The position numbers and the translations under genes are program-made. 42,677 bases of DNA, from positions 17,682 through 60,358 of the forward strand of contig JBBBWG010001670.1 in NCBI GenBank assembly GCA_037176905.1. Reading direction: 5' to 3'. The notes below the pieces were generated by a model. That model was not told the origin of the DNA, ran no database searches, and worked only from the letters and a program-made list of their open reading frames with translations. This document shows positions 23,331 to 34,946 of this stretch, piece after piece. The stretch's first letter is position 1, and each line of letters starts with the position of its first letter. Source of the stretch: Azolla pinnata (lineage: Eukaryota > Streptophyta > Polypodiopsida > Salviniales > Salviniaceae).

Positions 23331-23834
23331 ATATGTACGAATGCGTATACGTACATTGCTTGACGACGGAATAACGAAAATAGACCCCAAAAACGCTCGA
23401 TTTTCACGACTGCTAACACAACGTTACTACCTACATTTGTCAGGGCCAAAAACAGTTCAAGGCAAAAGAAAAACCGAACATGTATACGTCTACGTACATG
23501 TATGTGTCCGTAGATTCTATACGTATTTTTGTACGGATACGGATGGACGTATACATGTACGGATACGTATATAAACGCACGCATACATTGAGAGGCATTC
23601 CAACAAGAGAAGTGTCTTCTGTGAAGACGCAGGAGTCCGAGAGATTTCCCCGCTATCTCCTTCGATCTTCACGAGGCCTCTTAGATCTGCTGTCTGCAGG
23701 TCCTTCGGCTATGGCCTTTCGTAGCTCTGCGTCTGGCTATCGATTTAGATCTCCCCCCATCTCTCCCTACGTTTCCACTTGACTGATTTGCTTGGTTTTT
23801 CTTCTTTCTTGTCAATGCAGCGCATCTCGGCGCC
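23331..23834 (+). promoter_or_regulatory. Promoter and leader of the V-ATPase E gene
   Basis: A TATA-like TATATAAA lies at 23568-23575 inside a patch with many TACGTA, GTATAC and ACGGATACG elements (23340-23580). The leader after it contains a possible intron: a candidate donor at 23699 (TGCAG/GTCC) and a good acceptor TCAATGCAG ending at 23820, 14 bp before the ATG. If the intron is retained, an upstream ATG at 23712 would open a 23-codon frame. Confidence 0.5.
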
Positions 23835-25762
23835 ATGAATGAGGCAGATGTGTCCAAGCAGGTCCAACAGATGGTCCAATTCATCAGGCAGGAAGCCGAG
23901 GAGAAAGCTAACGAGATAGCTGTCTCCGCCGAAGAGGTTAGATTCCGATCTCCTTCTTTCTCTTTATTTTTTCTTCCGCCAATACTTGCAAAGATGCTCA
24001 TGGGATGTGGTTCAATTTCACACGAGAGAGAGAGAGAGAAGCCGATCTATGTCTCCTGATACGTCAGTTTGAATAGAAAATATATGCACTGGTACAAATG
24101 ACAAAAGACGCTTTCGTTCCTCTTTGAATAGGTGTTTCTGTTACACTATCCGATCATAATATGTTTATGAGGTGTTCCTTTCATTTTACTACCACATTAT
24201 GCATTTCGTGCCTTCCCAAAATACAGAAGGTAGAAAGCTTTTGAAGGATATGGACATGTGCATTTCTTACTCTGTTCAAAATCTTTTTGAGAAGTTATTT
24301 GACTCAATGTATCAGTATCAAAATTTCAATGTAAGGCTGCTTGAAGCATATGGACTGATTCTCAATGAGTTTCCTTTCTATGTGGATAGAATTGTATTGG
24401 TTATTCTGTGGAAAGACTCTTTTTGAAATGTTTTAAGCCAATGTACCTGTATTGAAATAACATTTCAAATGCAAGGCTTCTTGAAGGGTATGTATTTCTT
24501 CAAGGAGATTCTTTTTAGGTAGAAGATCATATTGGATATACTGTTGATAAAGCCTTTGAAAACTGTTTATACTTTGGAAAATTCTGCTGAGGTATTTAAT
24601 TGTGAGATTAGCCGACGTTTTCCCCTACTTGTATGCAGGAGTTCAACATCGAGAAGCTGCAGATTGTTGAGGCAGAGAAACGAAAGATAAGGCAGGAGTA
24701 TGAACGGAAAGAGAAGCAACTAGAAATTAAAAAGAAGATGTAGGGTAAATTTAGAAGTAATTCGAAGCATCCTCGTCTCTCTTAAATATTTTGTCATTTG
24801 TCTTCTTTGTGCTTTGTTTCTGTTTTGATGACAATTGATCAATGGTGGCTGTTCAACAGAAACTACTCAATGCAGCTAAATGCTTCTCGTTTAAAAGTCC
24901 TTCAAGCTCAAGATGATCTTGTCGGAGGAATGAGAGAAGAGGCTGAGAAGCAATTAGCTACAGTGAATAACACATCTCAGTATGAGAAACTTCTCAAAGA
25001 TTTGATTGTTCAGGTATGGTTCTCAAGAATTTGTATATTCTTGAAAATAAACTTGGATCAATGAATCATTGTGTTTTTCAAAAACGAATGCTTGTATGTA
25101 TGAACCATTTAATCAATTGAGTGACGGACTTTTTATATGTCACTTACAGAATACAAGAATTCTGTTTATGCCTCAATGAAAATGATGAAACATTTCAGGG
25201 ATTCCTCCGCTTGAAAGAGCCATCTGTTCTGTTGCGTTGTAGAGAGAATGATGTTGATTTGGTGAATGAAATATTGGAAGATGCAAAGAAGGAGTATTTT
25301 GCAAAGTCTGGCGCAGATAGTATCGAGGTTCAAGTGGATGAAAAGATCTTTTTGCCTCCTGCTCAGGATTTGAAGAATACTGGGAAATTCTGGTATTAAC
25401 TGTACAATTCAAATTATCTAGTATGTATTTTTTTATTTCTTCTATACCCGCTCTATAATATCATTGTCTGACAATGGTATTTTCTTTTAACGAGCTGATG
25501 CAGTAATGGAGGAGTTGTGTTGGCATCCAAGGATGGTAGGATTGTCTGTGAAAACACATTGGATGCGAGATTAAGTGTGGTTTTCAAGCAAAACCTTCCC
25601 GAGGTAAATAGATCAGCATGTGAGATTTATGTTGTTTTTCTTTCTTTTCTTTGTTGCACATATTGTCTATGGGCTTCATGTAGAATTGTCAAGGCAGTTT
25701 TATAGTATGAGATGTCCATTTTGCAGATCCGAAGGCGTCTTATTGCTGGCTCTGGGGCTTAG
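23835..25762 (+). CDS. VHA-E: V-type proton ATPase subunit E (six exons, 228 aa)
   Basis: Exons are 23835-23936, 24639-24739, 24860-25013, 25199-25392, 25504-25603 and 25727-25762; all phases agree. The protein begins MNEADVSKQVQQMVQFIRQE and has the long N-terminal helix (EFNIEKLQIVEAEKRKIRQE), then YSMQLNASRLKVLQAQDDL, LRLKEPSVLLRCRENDV, the GGVVLASKDGRIVCENTLDA block and a short end IRRRLIAGSGA. This is the usual length for subunit E. Subunit E pairs with G to form the peripheral stalk that holds the catalytic V1 head still while protons are pumped into the vacuole and Golgi. Residue Ile-Asn (from codon ATA split by the intron at 24740-24859) replaces the commoner Ile-Glu before YSMQLN. 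Intron 1 is enlarged by internal repeats. Confidence 0.95.
24225..24610. repeat. Three-copy diverged tandem repeat in V-ATPase E intron 1
   Basis: Copies begin GCTTTTGAAGGATATG (about 24236), GCTGCTTGAAGCATATG (about 24336) and GCTTCTTGAAGGGTATG (about 24475). Copies 1 and 2 both end in TTTTTGARAWGTT..., CAATGTAYC, CAAATTTCAATGTAAGG / CATTTCAAATGCAAGG. Copy 3 is most diverged. They fill most of the intron 23937-24638. Confidence 0.75.
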
Positions 25763-27787
25763 AACTGTTTCGAAGCAAGCAAAAGCTCAACAGTGATGGG
25801 TCCTTAAGCCAAACACCTTTTTCTGTTTGCATTATGCGTGAACAATGTTTGGTTTGTTGATTTAGCATTTGTTTAGTTTGGCATTGAAACAAATAAATAT
25901 TTTGTATCCACGCTATATTTTGCTGGCATTTTACAATCAGGGTGCAAACTATTGCTCGGTTTATTCATTTGCTGCCATGAGAGCTCAAAGATTGATCTGT
26001 TTTTCTTCATTCAACAATGTAAATTCTATTTTTCATTACCTTCCCATTTTCCCTCACAAGTTAATGTGCAGGAGTGCGATCTATAAGTAGAAGGGAAGGA
26101 CACTAAATGAGAAGGTAGGCTTCCATGTTCCTTCTTATCGTGAGTGAGCTTAATATATATAGTTTGGTGAAACCGATTCAAAGTCTAATAATAGCTAATT
26201 GCTAAAATATGCATGCATCTACTGAATTCTTCCAACTTGCTTGGTCAACCTCCATTTTGGTTGTATTGCATGTTTCAATACTGCAATAACCAAGTATGCC
26301 GAACTCTTGTGCAAACTCTATTAAGATTGTATTGCATTAAAATTCCAACAGGCTATTGTTCTCCAGGGGAATGATTTTGTAATAGAATATGATGATGCCA
26401 AGAGCTGTAAATGATTAGTTTTACGAACGGCCTGTCTTAGCAATTGCACTACTGGTCTTTGGAAGAATCTCTTGTAGATGATTGAGAATCCTTTTCAGTT
26501 GTCTCGCTGTGGCCTAAATGAGAAGTAGGGTTTAGGGTTTGAGGTTCGACTTACTGAGTTGCCTCTCTGAAGGCTGTTGAGGAACTTGGGCTCATGGGTT
26601 AGTGATATCATGATCAATCATCAAACGCTTATGAACCAAGCTAGGGCTGATCATCTTTTTGTTAAGGTCCATAAGGTAGATGAACATATTGCAATGTGAG
26701 CACTCTTTGGTTAATCTACTAGGCTCATTCTATAGTTGTTGATGATGATAAGGATTGCAAGGCTGATAATGATTGAAATGAGGGCACTCTTTTAAGACAA
26801 ATATGCCATTGAAGATTGCAAAAAAGCTTTCCTTTTCAAGAATTATTGGCGGCCTCTAGTTCAAGCGGAGTTCAAGTTAGACAAACCATTATGACTTTGG
26901 GAGGAAGGTGTAGAAACAGAGTGAAGGAAGAATGATCGGCTTGATCAAGGACATGAAATTCATCAGTATGGGCTTCCAAACCGAATCTCATTGGCGTAGC
27001 TATCCAACGAAAAGAACAACCTTTTGATAATGAATCAAAACGAGGCCAGTCTCAAATAGAATTGGATGAAAAACCATGCGAAAATCCATTATCTCATCAT
27101 GTACATGGGTTGCAAATTGCCATGGGTTCGTGGAAGTTACACACATAAGATGATGCAAGCGACAAATCAATGCGAGATCTTCGCTTGGACAGGATCTCAT
27201 CGGTGCAATAATTTTATTTTAATATCATGTATATGCATTGAACATTGGCAAGGATTCACAAAAGCTGCATATATAAGATGCTTGTTACGATGGCGATGGC
27301 AAACTAATGCATGACTTAAGCATCGGTTATGACTTAAGCATCAGTTAACAAGCTGCAATGTAAAAGGCATGTATGCTTCCCATCGCTTGGTGGCTTATAG
27401 ACTCATGCATCTTATCAATCGATATACTCTACACAAGTGCCTACCCTATATGATCTATCGTGAGATTATAGTGATATGCTAATAATGGTCTTGATTAATA
27501 TCTAATCTCTCTTTAATCTTGCTTTGATCTTGCTTTGATCTTGCTTCATGATCTATAATCAGCCTATTTCATAACAATGCTAAGCTTTGCAATTTTTGCT
27601 TCGTTCATTTGTTGCAACAAAATCCCTTCTTCCGTCTTCCCTTGTTTCTTCTTGAACTTTCTTTCTTTTCTTCTTTCTTTCTTTCTTGCTTCTTGTTCTT
27701 CTGCGCTGCATTCTTCTTCCTTCTTTCTTTCTTCTTCTTCTGCTTCTTCTTTCCTTCTTCTTCTTCTCTTTCTTTCTTTCTTCTCTC
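25763..27787. other. Spacer between V-ATPase E and ATIC
   Basis: About 2 kb with no supported gene. The first few hundred bases should be V-ATPase E 3' UTR (AATAAAT at about 25890). A telomere-like TAGGGTTTAGGGTTT sits at 26526-26540. Small direct repeats: ATGACTTAAGCATCRGTT twice at about 27311-27345 and ATCTTGCTTTG three times at about 27508-27548. From about 27640 the ATIC leader is a CTT-rich pyrimidine tract. Confidence 0.55.
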
Positions 27788-27897
27788 ATGGCCTTCCTCG
27801 CCTCTCCGCTCTCAGCTCCGTTTCTTCTTTCTTCTTTCTTTCTTTCTTCTTCTTCTTCTTCTTCTTCTTCTTCTTCTTCTTCTGCTTCTTCTGCTGC
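27640..27897. repeat. CTT/TTTC pyrimidine tract spanning the ATIC start
   Basis: The plus strand is almost pure pyrimidine, with TTTC, TTC and TCT units, broken only by a few purines around the ATG at 27788. The part after the ATG (27845-27892) is translated into a serine run in the transit peptide. Confidence 0.9.
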
Positions 27898-30800
27898 TTC
27901 TCATCCTCGCCATTCTCCTCCTCCCTCTCTCCGTGGCTTCCTTTCTTGTTCAAACCGGAACCTCTTCTGTACCAGGCTTCCACCTTCTTCCAGACCTCTC
28001 CATCTCTCCACCCCTACTCCCGTACCATCGCTTCGCCTGCACCTTGCTATGGCTTCCGCCAACACAGCACAAAGCGTGCCTTCTTTACAACAGGAGGAAT
28101 CGTCTCCTACAGGTCTTTGCCTTCCTTCGGGTTAACGAACAATTATTGCCTACGCCTTCTTTTTCTTCGTTTTCTTCGGTATCTGTGGAAAAGAACGGAG
28201 TGAGCAGCTGAATCTATTCGCAAAGTTACATTTCTCTGCTTTCGCTTTTCTGCTCATAAGGATGACGTGATTTTGTGCCATATTTGAGCGTCAGGTTTCA
28301 TTTCTCTCTCTCTCTCTCTCTCTCTCTCTGCGTTTCCTATTCAGCATTGCGACGGAAAGCATTCAGAGTGTGGTTGATCTTCCTATGAAAAGTTTTATCG
28401 TTGCTCTTTGTTTCATTTGTCCGGGATGAACAGAATGTTCCTTTTCATCATCTTTGCTCAATACAATGATCAAGCAGATATTGTGTATCGCTACGATCTT
28501 GCAAGTTAATAATTTTAAGCTTGCTAAATAATTACTGCTTACAATGGATTAGCCGATACACACTCACATGAAAATGTGCTTGTAACGACATACTGATTAT
28601 GTTTAGCAGCAAGAGAGGAAGAAAACGTTGATAAAAACTTTTTATCACATTCTCTCAGTCTCATGGAAGACGTGATCGATGCCAATTGTTTTGCTACAAA
28701 ATTGAAGCTTGAGTTTGAGTATTGCCACTAGAATAGAGTCAGTAACTGCACTTGGACATCTGAATAAGGTGTTAACTTATTAACGGAAGATGTGATCACT
28801 GTCAGGCTAAACTCTTTTTATTTTCTTGCAGGACCAAAGCAAGCATTGATTTCACTCTCAAACAAAACGAATATCGAATATCTTGGAAGGAGTCTTGTTG
28901 AGCTTGGGTAAACTTAGGAAAGAAATTAGAATCTATGCAAACTCAACCATTAGTCCTTATGGATGTGGATCATTTTCTCACAGTTACACCATTATCTCCA
29001 CTGGAGGCACAGCAGTGTCCCTCGAAAACGTTGGCATTTCTGTCAAGAAAGTTGAGGAGATTACTGCATTTCCTGAAATGGTGCGTGAGAAGACAATTAA
29101 GAAGTTAGGAATGTAATATGAAAGAAATAGAATACACCAAATAGGGAGTCATGGCATCAAGTAACTTTATATTCTGCTGTATGTATGCTGTATAACTCTT
29201 GCTCAAGTATTTCTGATTGCGAGCTGATGTTTATGCATCATAATATCCTTGTCCTCTTTCTGTAACTGTGATGTAGGCTTGACCTATGTTCTAAAAAGTA
29301 TACAGAAATCTCTCACGTGAACATGTGAATATACAATATATAGCAACCTATCTTATTTTCAATCATTGTCTCCAGCTTGATGGTCGTGTGAAAACATTAC
29401 ATCCTAGTGTACATGGAGGGATCCTTGCAAGACGAGATATTGATGAACATATGGATTCTCTGAAGCGATGTAACATAGGTGACTCTAAATAAGCATACCG
29501 GAGTTTAGTTCATCTCCAGATATGATTCTGTTAACTCATTGTAAGGCAATTTGAACGTGTGGAGTTGTTTCATATTCATACTCCAACTCAGTTTCTTCTT
29601 TCTGTCTCGTTTTCCTGACCTAGGTGCAATTGATATCGTGATTGTGAATCTCTATCCATTTTATGGAACTGTCACGGCATCAACCCCAGTATCTTTCGAG
29701 GATGGTGTGGAGAATATTGATATTGGCGGACCAGCTATGATACGTGCAGCTGCAAAAGTAATCCGCTTGTAGCTCCTTTATTTAACTTGGATTTCTTTAT
29801 AACATTCTAATATATATACTGAAATAATCTTATTTTACTTTTTTCTCTTCATTGATCAATGATGCCTATATCTTCCTATTAAATTGCATCAGAGATTTCA
29901 AAGATGCTTGCCTTATCATACCTTTACTGGACTTTGTATGCAAAATTATCTCCTAAGAAATGATGTCTTTTTTGGTTTTTAGAATCATAGGGATGTGCTT
30001 GTGGTAGTTGATCCAGAAGACTATCCTCTCCTCATAGAACACCTGCAAGGTAAGGCTATCATTGAAGAGGAAGCTTTAAGAAAACATCTGGCATGGAAAG
30101 CCTTTCAGCATACAGCATCATATGATTCAGCCGTTGCAGAGTGGTTGTGGAAGCAGAGAGAGCAAAATGGTTAGTGGTCATTTTTATTTGATGTGATTAT
30201 TTTCTTAACCCAAGTAATCAGGCAAAATGTTGGATTTCTAATGACTTAACTTTATGAACCATGATCAGAGGAACTATTCCCACCCAGCTTGACACTACCT
30301 CTTGTAAAACACTCATCCTTAAGATATGGTGAAAATCCACACCAGAAGGCTGCTTTCTATGTCGATAAATCAATAGCAGAGTTTGGTTCTGGTGGAATTG
30401 CAACTGCGCTGCAACACCATGGAAAGGTATTCAAAATAAATAAATGCCAGTTAAATCATTGGTCAGGAAATAAACACTTTACGTGCGCTATGATTATATA
30501 CATTTTGTATCAGGAAACCCTAAAAGCTACAATTGTTACAGCAGAATAATATTGATGTGTTGACATGGATAAATTTTCTGAACTCCAAGAAAGATCATGA
30601 GAGCTTGAATCATTGGTTTTGGTATAATCATCCCTATTGATGCAATAATTCTATTGAGTTTGATTGACTTTGTGCATTTCATGCAGGAGATGTCATATAA
30701 CAATTATCTTGATGCTGACGCTGCCTGGAATTGCGTTTCTGAATTTACTAATCCTACCTGTGTAGTTGTAAAACACACGAATCCCTGTGGGGTAGCTAGC

Positions 30801-32024
30801 CGAAACAACTTGCTTGAGGCATATAGGCTGGCTGTTGAAGCGGATCCAGTCAGTGCTTTTGGAGGGATAGTTGCCTTCAATGTTGAAGTAGACGAGGTAA
30901 ATTTTGATATAAAATGTTTTTGCTCTTAGGATGTTGCACTTGGGATGTGTTTCATGTCGAATTGATTCGGTCTCTCCATGCATTATGTTAACTCCTGACT
31001 TCTGCTCAGATTTTTTTACTGCATTACTTGGCAGGGAAAATCATTGATTTATAATAATTTGAAAATTTAGTCAATTGCTTCATAACTACTAGCTTCTTCT
31101 GATGCCTCAAACTAGGCACTTGCTAGAGAAATCCGAGAATTCAGAAGTCCAACAGATGGGGAAACTAGAATGTTCTATGAAATAGTAGTAGCCCCTAGCT
31201 ATACAGCAAAGGGGTTAGAAGTTCTCAAGGGGAAATCGAAGACCTTAAGGATTCTTGAGGCAAAGAAACAAAATAAAGGAAAGCACTCATTACGGCAAGT
31301 CGGCGGAGGCTGGCTACTTCAGGAAGCAGACGATGTCAGCCCCGATGAAATAAACTTGGTAGCTGCAACTGAAAAGACTCCGACACAACAACAGATTGAA
31401 GATGCAAAGTTTGCGTGGCTGTGTGTTAAGCATGTTAAAAGCAATGCAATTGTTGTTGCTAAGGTAAGAAACTCGGAAGTTATTTGGGAATCTTACTCCG
31501 TGTTTCTCTGGTGCTGAAAACATTCGTTATTTCGTGTCGTTAGAACAATCGCATGCTAGGCATGGGAAGTGGGCAACCCAATCGTGTGAAGAGTCTGCAA
31601 ATTGCTCTGGAAAAGGCGGGAGAGGAAGCCGAGGGTGCTGCACTCGCAAGCGATGCCTTCTTCCCATTTGGTATCGGTGTTTTTCTCTTCGATATTATTC
31701 ATTCTGCCCCATAGTGAATATCATTTTACTTCTTTCTCTCTTCAATTTTAATCATTCTGCCCCATAGCGAATACCATTTTACTTCTTTCTCTCTTTCTCT
31801 CTTCGATTTTTATCATTCTGCCACATAGTGAATGAATATCCTTTTACTTCTGTTCCCAACTTGCATTTGCAGCTTGGAATGATGCAGTTGAGGATGCATG
31901 CAAGGCCAAAGTTGGTGTAATTGCCCAGCCTGGGGGTAGTATGAGAGATCAAGATGCGATCGACTGCTGTAACAAGTATGGTGTAGTAATGCTGACCACA
32001 GGCATACGGCATTTCAGGCACTAA
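27788..32024 (+). CDS. ATIC: Bifunctional purine biosynthesis protein ATIC/PurH (eleven exons, 638 aa)
   Basis: Exons: 27788-28112, 28832-28907, 28984-29080, 29376-29478, 29624-29757, 29983-30169, 30269-30426, 30687-30896, 31116-31463, 31544-31670, 31873-32024. All GT-AG and in phase. The enzyme makes the last two steps to IMP: formyl transfer from 10-formyl-THF to AICAR, then ring closure. Residues 1 to about 105 are a Ser-rich, acid-poor plastid/organelle transit peptide. The IMP cyclohydrolase (MGS-like) part has [44 protein letters not shown] and VNLYPF. The transformylase part has [12 protein letters not shown] (about 325-336), catalytic-type KHTNPCG with Lys389-His390, [25 protein letters not shown] and the end [19 protein letters not shown]. 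The ATG at 27788 was chosen as it opens the transit peptide; Met at 28050 would give a cytosolic form lacking it. Confidence 0.95.
28302..28329. repeat. (TC)14 microsatellite in ATIC intron 1
   Basis: An uninterrupted CT dinucleotide run in the first intron (28113-28831) of the ATIC gene. Confidence 0.95.
31701..31856. repeat. Three-copy tandem repeat filling ATIC intron 10
   Basis: ATTCTGCCMCATAGYGAAT begins at 31701, 31754 and 31815 (spacings 53 and 61 bp). Each unit continues with ATHYCWTTTTACTTCT, and CTCTCTTCRATTTT closes the first two. The array makes up most of the 202-bp intron 31671-31872. Confidence 0.92.
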
Positions 32025-32332
32025 ATTCATTCTCGGACATCCCACTACAGATAGCCACCAAGTTTATACAGTCCTATTGAGCTTGATCACAAAGCTCACA
32101 TCATAAACATGCATTCCTATTTTACTTACCTGCATGGGATCAGGGTGCCTGATGCTTTATGCGGCCTTGTATGAGTTATCCTTGAACTAAAATTTTGGAA
32201 TTATGGTGTACTTATTTAAGGTACTATATAAGGTACTTTTTTAGGAGTTTATTGTGAAAGCAGAGATGCTGGTGGTTATTTAAACTTTGCACCATTCACC
32301 ATGTGGTGTAGACTGACTAAATATTAGCAGAG

Positions 32333-32644
32333 CAAGCAATTTACGGACTACTATTAGGCTAGCGATCCATTATTTGCTGGATTAAATTTGATGATTCAGT
32401 TTGGTAATCTCAAGCTATTTACGGCCTCCTATTAGGCTAGCAATCCATTATTTGCTGGTTTAAATTTGATGATCCAGTTTGGTAATCTCAAGCTATTTAC
32501 GGCCTACTTTTAGGCTAGTAATACATTATTTGCTGGATTAAATTTGATGATTCAGTTTGGTAATCTCAAGCTATTTACGGCCTACTATTAGGCTAGCAAT
32601 CCATTATTTGCTGGATTAAATTTGATGATTCAGTTTCGTAATCT
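32333..32644. repeat. 78-bp minisatellite, exactly four copies
   Basis: CAAGCWATTTACGG begins units at 32333, 32411, 32489 and 32567, and a further CAAGC starts at 32645, so the period is 78 bp throughout. Each unit holds AGGCTAGYRATMCATTATTTGC and AAATTTGATGATYCAGTTT. A few substitutions separate the copies. The array starts about 310 bp after the ATIC stop codon. Confidence 0.96.
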
Positions 32645-34946
32645 CAAGCAACGGACTAATTCATCCACCTTTTGAAAAAAAGCGTAACATGATACACTAA
32701 TTCCAGTTTTGCTACTTCCTGATGAATCCAGGAAGGCATGTAGACACATGCATCAAACAGCACATTGTAAATGCACCGAAAATCAAACTATCTAAAATTT
32801 GTGCATTGTGCCTTCCGAACCCACTCAATTTGCTAACCTTACAAAATGCAGGAGAGGAGAAATATCACTGTGGCATTGTAAACACTCGAGTAGAGCTTGA
32901 ATCGTAATGCAGCAGCAGATATTTGTGACGTTAAAGCCTAATTTGTAACCTATTTTAAGAAGGAAATCTACTGTTAAAGCGCACAGTTCTGAAATGGTTG
33001 AACCAATTACAAAACTATCGCTTTAGGACAAGTTCAAAAAATAATTTGACCAAATACTACTAGTTAAAGCTAACGCTATTTACTGAACTACATATCAATC
33101 CCCATTAATATAAGTTACATGCTTCACCATTGTGAATTAGACATAATATTGAATACCTGCCAATACATATCATTTCACATTTGATGCTTGTTTGACTAGA
33201 GGTTTGCATGCACTCAGTTTATCACCTTCTAACGAACTGCCTACAAAATGAATAATAATTATTATCATAATCACAGACAACCTGATGTTGTATCAGCTTC
33301 CCCAATTATCCTTGCAATTGCATGGCATCCGATTCTAGGCAAATACTGGCTGGCTCTTGAGGTTTTCATTAAACTGTTCCACACATGGCGAATACTGGCT
33401 CTTGAGGTTCATTGAACTGTTCCACACACAATTCTTTTTAAAGGAACCAATGCAAACGAAAGAAAGTCAATAGCAACATAATTGTCCTTGCATCGTATGA
33501 TAAAGGTAATTGTTGTAAACACATTGGTCCCGGATGGTAAAACTAGTACTTTGCACTATGTATCAACCAATATGCTGAACAAAGGGTCTACATGCTAAAA
33601 ACATGGCTGGGATAAGGTTTAGTAAATTATTCTATCCGCGATCTCTTGATATGAACCAATGTAAGATCAACGCAACCAAAGCAGTACAAAAACTATAATA
33701 GCTAACAGCATAGGCTAAATATATAGAAACATGAAGACTTCACAAAATTCCGGATTCCTATTGATCTCACCAATATAGTGGCCACAGCGACTAGATTTTT
33801 GGCAATCGACTGCTTCATTCAGATGTTCCATACATGAATTAAAATATTGGAAACCTGATGACTTCCATATTGTTCACTCATGAATGTCACACAAATCAAC
33901 AATTCCAGTGCATGAGTATAGAGTCTAGATTTTAAGCATTTTCACATCAACTGAACTGTAAGAAACCATTGTCAATGAATGCAAGCCAAGAGCTAAACAA
34001 CTGATGCAATCAAGTGCAATGATCAAGAACTTTAACTAACATATTGGAAACCTAACAATTTCCCAAAGTTTCAATTTCATATCGTTCCCCATGTTTCAAT
34101 CTCAGTTTGTTTTCCCAAAGTTCCAAGCTCTTATGGAAACAACCTGAAACATAATAATTGTTGAGATACCTAAACTAACACGAAAGCCAGTTCTTAACAA
34201 TGATACATAAACAGATAAAGAGGAACTATGATGCTTTATAACCTATAATGTTGGAGACCTACCGAGTTCTCATTGATACTTCATCAGGTTTGCAATTTCT
34301 ATTTTTTTCTTATGTCGTAGTGTAAACTAGATAACAGTAGGAAGGTATCCAGTCATACGCATAATGTAAGACAGCAGCTTCAAGAAACAGCAAAAAACAT
34401 CTGAGAGTAAAAAATCCGAGATTCTTACTACAAGATTATAAAGACGGACATAAACAAACAGAAACAGAAACAAACATTGAAACTCATTCATAGCAAATCG
34501 TATGGACAATAAGAAGGCAGTGATAAACTGATCCAAACAAAATATTGAAAACGTAATAACTTCACAAAATTACTTAATCAGGTTCTCTTATGTTGCCACA
34601 ACCAAACAAACAGAAAACGTACTGGCAACAAAATCCTCAATTTTGTCCAGAATTATTCTTTCGAATAACTAGTTACTTGTGCTGTCGGAGAGTAAGCCTC
34701 AAGACATAGGTGACATGTAAAGCTTCACGGACTAGAACATTCCAAATTCTGACAAATTATAGAGACGAACGCGAAATGATTCTTCAAGAGACAAAATCAA
34801 ATACTGAAACCAGTTCAGAATCATTCTTAAAGAACGATAAACAGATAGCTACAACAGTTTCAGCATTGAGGTAAGCCATGAGGATATGGACCTAGCATAC
34901 TATACGAGAAAGTTCAGAATGGCAGTTCGAGTCCATGTTATCCTGA
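32645..34946. other. Spacer between ATIC and the small-protein gene
   Basis: About 2.3 kb of AT-rich DNA with no supported gene. It has a duplicated segment of about 45 bp (CTGGCTCTTGAGGTT...AACTGTTCCACACA) at 33339-33429, and several scattered, degenerate relatives of a TATTGGAAACCTGATGACTTC-like sequence (about 33728, 33845, 34041, 34249, 34541). Confidence 0.55.

Noticed and set aside
32333..32644. CRISPR-like array
   Set aside because: The 78-bp units are repeated over their whole length with no unique spacers, in a plant nuclear setting.
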